From SXVE01 sp036388895 (GTDB lineage: Bacteria > Acidobacteriota > Blastocatellia > Pyrinomonadales > Pyrinomonadaceae), in assembly GCA_036388895.1 (NCBI GenBank), contig DASVQY010000026.1, forward strand, positions 42,743 through 106,742: 64,000 nt of DNA, given 5' to 3'. The notes under the pieces were generated by a model. It saw nothing but the letters and a program-made list of their open reading frames with translations. It did no database searches and was not told the DNA's origin. Positions 60,929-64,000 of this stretch are shown here, piece after piece (position 1 is the first letter of the stretch; every line of letters starts with the position of its first letter). The translations under genes were made by a program, and so were the position numbers.

Positions 60929-62560
60929 ATGAAAAAAAGGTTTATTTTACCCGCATTGCTGGCTATAGGTTCGCTTTGCAGTCTGTCGGTTTCGGCGCAA
61001 AGCTACTCGATTACAAATGCACGAATCGTTACGGTTTCCGGCGCGCCGATTGAAAACGGAACGATTGTCGTCCGGGACGGCTTGATCGAATCGGTCGGCG
61101 CGAATGTTAAACCGCCCGCCGACGCGCAGGTTTTTAACGGCAGTGGTTTGACGGTTTATCCGGGATTTTTCGACGCTTTGACGAATCTCGGTTTGCAACC
61201 CGCTCGACCGCAGGGCGGCGGACAAGGCGCGCAAACGCAAGCCGCTCAGCCGACTTCCAATTCTAATTACGTCGCCGGGTTGCGTCCCGAAGAATCGGCG
61301 ATTGACGAACTGAAAGCCGGCGAAGCGCAGTTTGAGACGAACCGAAATGCCGGTTTCACAACGGTTGTAACTGTCGGACGCGACGGTATTTTTAACGGTC
61401 AGTCGGCGGTAATCAATTTAGCCGGTGAAAATGTTTCAACGATGGTCGTTAAATCGCCTTTCGCCGCTCACGTCACATTCAATACGGTTCGCGGACAATA
61501 TCCGGCATCGCTGCTCGGAACTTTTTCGGCTTTAAGACAAATGTTTCTCGACGCGCAGCGTCTACAGGAAGCTCAGAGATTATACGCGGTAAGCCCGGTT
61601 GGAATGCGGCGCCCGGACGATGACAGATCGCTCGAAGCATTAATTCCCGTATTAAACCGTCAGATACCGATTGTTTTCAACGCGAATCGCGAAATCGAAA
61701 TAGTTCGCGCTTTGGATTTGGCGAAAGAATTCAATTTAAGAGCGATTATCGCCGGCGGTCAGGAAGCCGCAAAAGTAATTGACAGATTGAAAGCGCAAAA
61801 CGTTCCGGTGCTGCTTTCGGTTAATTTTCCGAAGCGAACCGCCGCCGCTTCCGCCGAAGCCGACCCGGAAAGCATGGAAGTTCTCCGGTTTCGCGCCGAA
61901 GCGCCGAAAACCGCCGCTCGGCTCGCTCAAGCGGGCGTAAAATTCGCTTTTCAATCCGGCAATCTTACCAATATAAACGACTTTTACGCGAACGCCGGAA
62001 AAGCGGTCGAAAACGGTCTGTCGAAAGACGCCGCGGTGCGGGCGATGACTTTAAGCCCGGCGGAGATTTTAGGCGTCGAAAATCGACTCGGTTCCGTTGA
62101 AAAAGGAAAAATCGCTAATTTAACAGTTGTTCGCGGCGATATTTTCAGCAAGGACAGAACGGTGACTCACGTTTTTGTTGACGGTAAGTTGTTCGAGCAA
62201 AAGGAAAAACCGAAAACTCCCGCGACGCCGGCGGGAACGGCTGCCCCGACTTCCGGTCTGGCAAACGTCGGCGGCAACTACAGTGTAACGATTGAAATTC
62301 CGGGACAGCCGATGAGCGGAACTCTCGCTTTCACGCAGCAAGGCGCGATTTTGTCCGGCACGATGCAGACTCAGTTCGGAACATCTCAGGTCAGAGACGG
62401 CAAGGTGACGGCTGAAGGATTTACATTTTCCGCGAGCGTTCCGTTCGGCGGTTCGACAATCGAAATCGTCGTCAAAGGAACGGTCACGGGAAATCAAATC
62501 AGCGGCACGATTGATTCGCCGCAGGGAGCGATTCCGTTTTCGGGAACAAAAAACCCGTAA
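60929..62560 (+). CDS. Amidohydrolase-fold exported protein lacking metal ligands, with extra beta domain
   Basis: 543 residues from ATG 60929 (the 60902 TTG is unsupported). Signal peptide (~1-23). The TIM-barrel order is that of amidohydrolases (YPGFFDALTNLGL where active enzymes have GLIDxHxH), but the two N-terminal His are Leu and Asn, and the later ligands (IVFNANREIEIV, IIAGGQEAAK, FQSGNLTNIND) are all replaced. The last ~95 residues (YSVTIEIPGQPMSGTLAFTQ) form an added beta domain. It is therefore probably a non-catalytic partner of the downstream amidohydrolase, 14 bp away. Function otherwise unknown. Confidence 0.8.
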   Translation: MKKRFILPALLAIGSLCSLSVSAQSYSITNARIVTVSGAPIENGTIVVRDGLIESVGANVKPPADAQVFNGSGLTVYPGFFDALTNLGLQPARPQGGGQGAQTQAAQPTSNSNYVAGLRPEESAIDELKAGEAQFETNRNAGFTTVVTVGRDGIFNGQSAVINLAGENVSTMVVKSPFAAHVTFNTVRGQYPASLLGTFSALRQMFLDAQRLQEAQRLYAVSPVGMRRPDDDRSLEALIPVLNRQIPIVFNANREIEIVRALDLAKEFNLRAIIAGGQEAAKVIDRLKAQNVPVLLSVNFPKRTAAASAEADPESMEVLRFRAEAPKTAARLAQAGVKFAFQSGNLTNINDFYANAGKAVENGLSKDAAVRAMTLSPAEILGVENRLGSVEKGKIANLTVVRGDIFSKDRTVTHVFVDGKLFEQKEKPKTPATPAGTAAPTSGLANVGGNYSVTIEIPGQPMSGTLAFTQQGAILSGTMQTQFGTSQVRDGKVTAEGFTFSASVPFGGSTIEIVVKGTVTGNQISGTIDSPQGAIPFSGTKNP

Positions 62561-62574
62561 AAATACAGAAAAAT

Positions 62575-63981
62575 ATGAAAAAGATAACGACTCTTTTCTT
62601 AACGATTTTATTTTTGATAACGACTTCGGGCACCGCAATTTTTGCCCAAACGCAGAGAAACGAAGTTTTAATTCGCAACGCGACGGTTTTGACAGCCGGA
62701 CGCGGCACTCTGCAAAACACCGACATTCTCATCCAAAACGGAAAAATCGCCAGAATCGGCAACGATTTGAAGGCTTCGGCTAATGCGATAATCATTGACG
62801 GAACCGGAAAATTTGTAACGCCCGGCATTATTGACGCGCACTCGCACACGATGCTCGACGCGATCAACGAAGTTTCTTACAGCGTTACTTCGATGACAAA
62901 CGTGCGCGACGTGCTTAATCCGACGGACATTTCAATTTACCGCGCTCTTGCGGGCGGCGTGACGACGGCGAATTTGCTGCACGGTTCGGCAAATCCGATT
63001 GGCGGTCAGAACACGGTCGTTCGTTACAAATTCGGTCGTCCGGTCGAGGAATTCGTTTTTCCGGGCGCGCCTCCGGGAATAAAATTCGCTTTGGGTGAAA
63101 ATCCGAAGCGCATTGGGGCGAATCCCGCGCAAGGACAAGCGCCGCGATATCCGGTAACACGTATGGGAACGATGGAAGTCATCCGCGACGCTTTTCTGCG
63201 CGCCAGAGATTACAAGCAATCGTGGGACGATTTTCGCGCTAAAAAAACGAAAGTTCCGCCGCGCCGTAATCTGCAGCTCGAACCGATTGTCGAAGGTCTC
63301 GAAGGCAAGCGTTTCGTTCACGCTCACGGTTATCGTTCGGACGAGCATTTGAATTTGATGCTGATAGCCGATGAATTCGGTTTCAAAATCCGCACTTTAC
63401 AGCACGCACTCGAAGCCTATAAAATCGCGCCCGAAGTCGCCAAACGTGGAACCGGCGCATCGGTTTTCGCCGATAGCTGGTCGTATAAGCTCGAAGCATA
63501 CGATTCGATTCCGTATAACGCCGCGATTTTGTGGAAAAACGGCGTGCTGGTTTCGATTAATTCCGATTCGGATGAACGCGCCCGACGCCTCAACCTCGAT
63601 GCGGCGAAAATGATGAAATACGGCGGCGTTCCCGAAGAAGAAGCGCTGAAAATGATTACGCTCAACCCGGCGAAACAGCTCGGAATTGATAATCGAGTCG
63701 GTTCAATCGAGCAGGGAAAAGACGCCGATTTAGTTGTCTGGTCGGCACATCCGTTCAGCGTTTTCTCGCACCCGGAATATACGATGATCGAAGGCGTCGT
63801 TTATTTTGATCGCGGCAGAGATGTTTTAAGACGAGCGGAACTGGCGAAAGAACGCGAAACGCTCGAAAATATGGACGTTAACAAAGCTCCGGGCACGGGC
63901 GGAACTTCACCGCGCGTTCCGAGCGAGCGAAGAATCGAAGAACGCGACGAAGCGGATTTCGTCAACGGAGGAAATCACTGA
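62575..63981 (+). CDS. Exported amidohydrolase with intact metal site
   Basis: 468 residues. Signal peptide (~1-24). GIIDAHSHTMLDA carries the HxH motif (~95), and RFVHAHGYRSDEHLNLM, RTLQHALEAYKIAP and LVSINSDSDERARRL provide the remaining ligands and the catalytic Asp. The C-terminal half (AKQLGIDNRVGSIEQGKDAD) is the usual composite beta-sandwich. Substrate unknown; peptides or N-acyl compounds are likely for exported members. The partner at 60929-62560 lacks these residues. A further gene starts 2 bp after the stop. Confidence 0.88.
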   Translation: MKKITTLFLTILFLITTSGTAIFAQTQRNEVLIRNATVLTAGRGTLQNTDILIQNGKIARIGNDLKASANAIIIDGTGKFVTPGIIDAHSHTMLDAINEVSYSVTSMTNVRDVLNPTDISIYRALAGGVTTANLLHGSANPIGGQNTVVRYKFGRPVEEFVFPGAPPGIKFALGENPKRIGANPAQGQAPRYPVTRMGTMEVIRDAFLRARDYKQSWDDFRAKKTKVPPRRNLQLEPIVEGLEGKRFVHAHGYRSDEHLNLMLIADEFGFKIRTLQHALEAYKIAPEVAKRGTGASVFADSWSYKLEAYDSIPYNAAILWKNGVLVSINSDSDERARRLNLDAAKMMKYGGVPEEEALKMITLNPAKQLGIDNRVGSIEQGKDADLVVWSAHPFSVFSHPEYTMIEGVVYFDRGRDVLRRAELAKERETLENMDVNKAPGTGGTSPRVPSERRIEERDEADFVNGGNH

Positions 63982-63982
63982 A

Positions 63983-64000
63983 ATGAAAATTACGAATTAC
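63983..64000 (+). CDS. Start of a further gene, cut by the window edge
   Basis: ATG at 63983 follows the amidohydrolase stop by 1 bp. The first codons (MKITNY) are encoded by two copies of the heptamer AATTACG. In related gene clusters a third amidohydrolase follows here, but only six codons are visible. Confidence 0.4.

Noticed and set aside
1..64000. Mobile element, phage or defence island
   Set aside because: No transposase, integrase, toxin-antitoxin, restriction or phage structural gene was recognised; the AlbA_2 protein alone is not enough.

Overview
The window looks like chromosomal DNA from a moderately low-GC Gram-negative bacterium, most likely an Acidobacteriota of the Blastocatellia/Pyrinomonas type. 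The reasons are an Oar-like TonB-dependent receptor with an N-terminal carboxypeptidase-regulatory domain, a secreted FG-GAP repeat protein of the DFDGDGKSD...FRPSDGNWY type, DUF4097, DUF4252 and DUF5916 proteins, and many exported peptidases and amidohydrolases. This placement is inferred from gene content; the window has no rRNA or tRNA gene. I found no transposase, integrase, CRISPR array or phage gene.

Layout. 1-7.1 kb: a frameshifted lineage-type protein, a small coiled-coil exported protein, an S4-domain protein, a SurA-like chaperone, a zinc-ribbon HExxH membrane protein and Mfd. 7.2-12.7 kb: lysyl-tRNA synthetase with a foreign-looking internal segment, small proteins including an RraB-like one, an EamA transporter and a PlsC-like acyltransferase. 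12.8-17.4 kb: an Oar-like receptor and a MacB/FtsX permease. 17.5-22.2 kb: a minus-strand cluster PHP protein - glycosyltransferase - membrane protein - glycosyltransferase, probably for a surface glycoconjugate. 22.5-27.3 kb: DUF4097 and DUF5916 envelope proteins. 27.4-34.5 kb: NUDIX hydrolase, an M16 peptidase pair, a glycine-zipper protein, a SAM hydrolase (DUF62) and citrate synthase. 34.6-38 kb: an esterase and an ECF sigma / anti-sigma / DUF4252 / DUF4252 operon. 38.3-42.4 kb: prolyl oligopeptidase and a GGDEF-EAL protein. 42.4-49.6 kb: gatA, a lipoprotein, gatC, a DciA-like protein, maf, a cysteine-less redoxin, panC-panB-folK and a YbjQ-like protein. 49.8-58.5 kb: an AlbA_2 protein, rpoD, dnaG, an AT-rich gene and mutS2. 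58.9-64 kb: FG-GAP protein, DUF427, a DCC-family protein and two tandem amidohydrolases, with a third gene apparently starting at the edge.

The most unusual signal is a family of degenerate 7-bp tandem repeats found at about 14 places. Each place has its own heptamer (for example AATTACG, AAAGTCC, AATCCAA, NNNGATT, GATAAAT), several are arranged as facing inverted arms, and they sit at gene borders. They also lie in frame inside two housekeeping genes: a 17-unit array in maf and a 6-unit array in mutS2. They overlap the stop of mfd, the 3' end of maf and the starts of an M16 peptidase and a lipoprotein gene.

The second unusual signal is gene-end remodelling. The last ~65 codons of dnaG are AT-rich and unlike the rest of the gene, and a remnant of what looks like the original dnaG 3' end, with host-like codons, lies about 100 bp downstream. 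A decayed copy of part of the dciA-like gene lies 4 kb from its parent, and lysS carries an AT-rich foreign-looking insert. No recombinase is in view to explain these.
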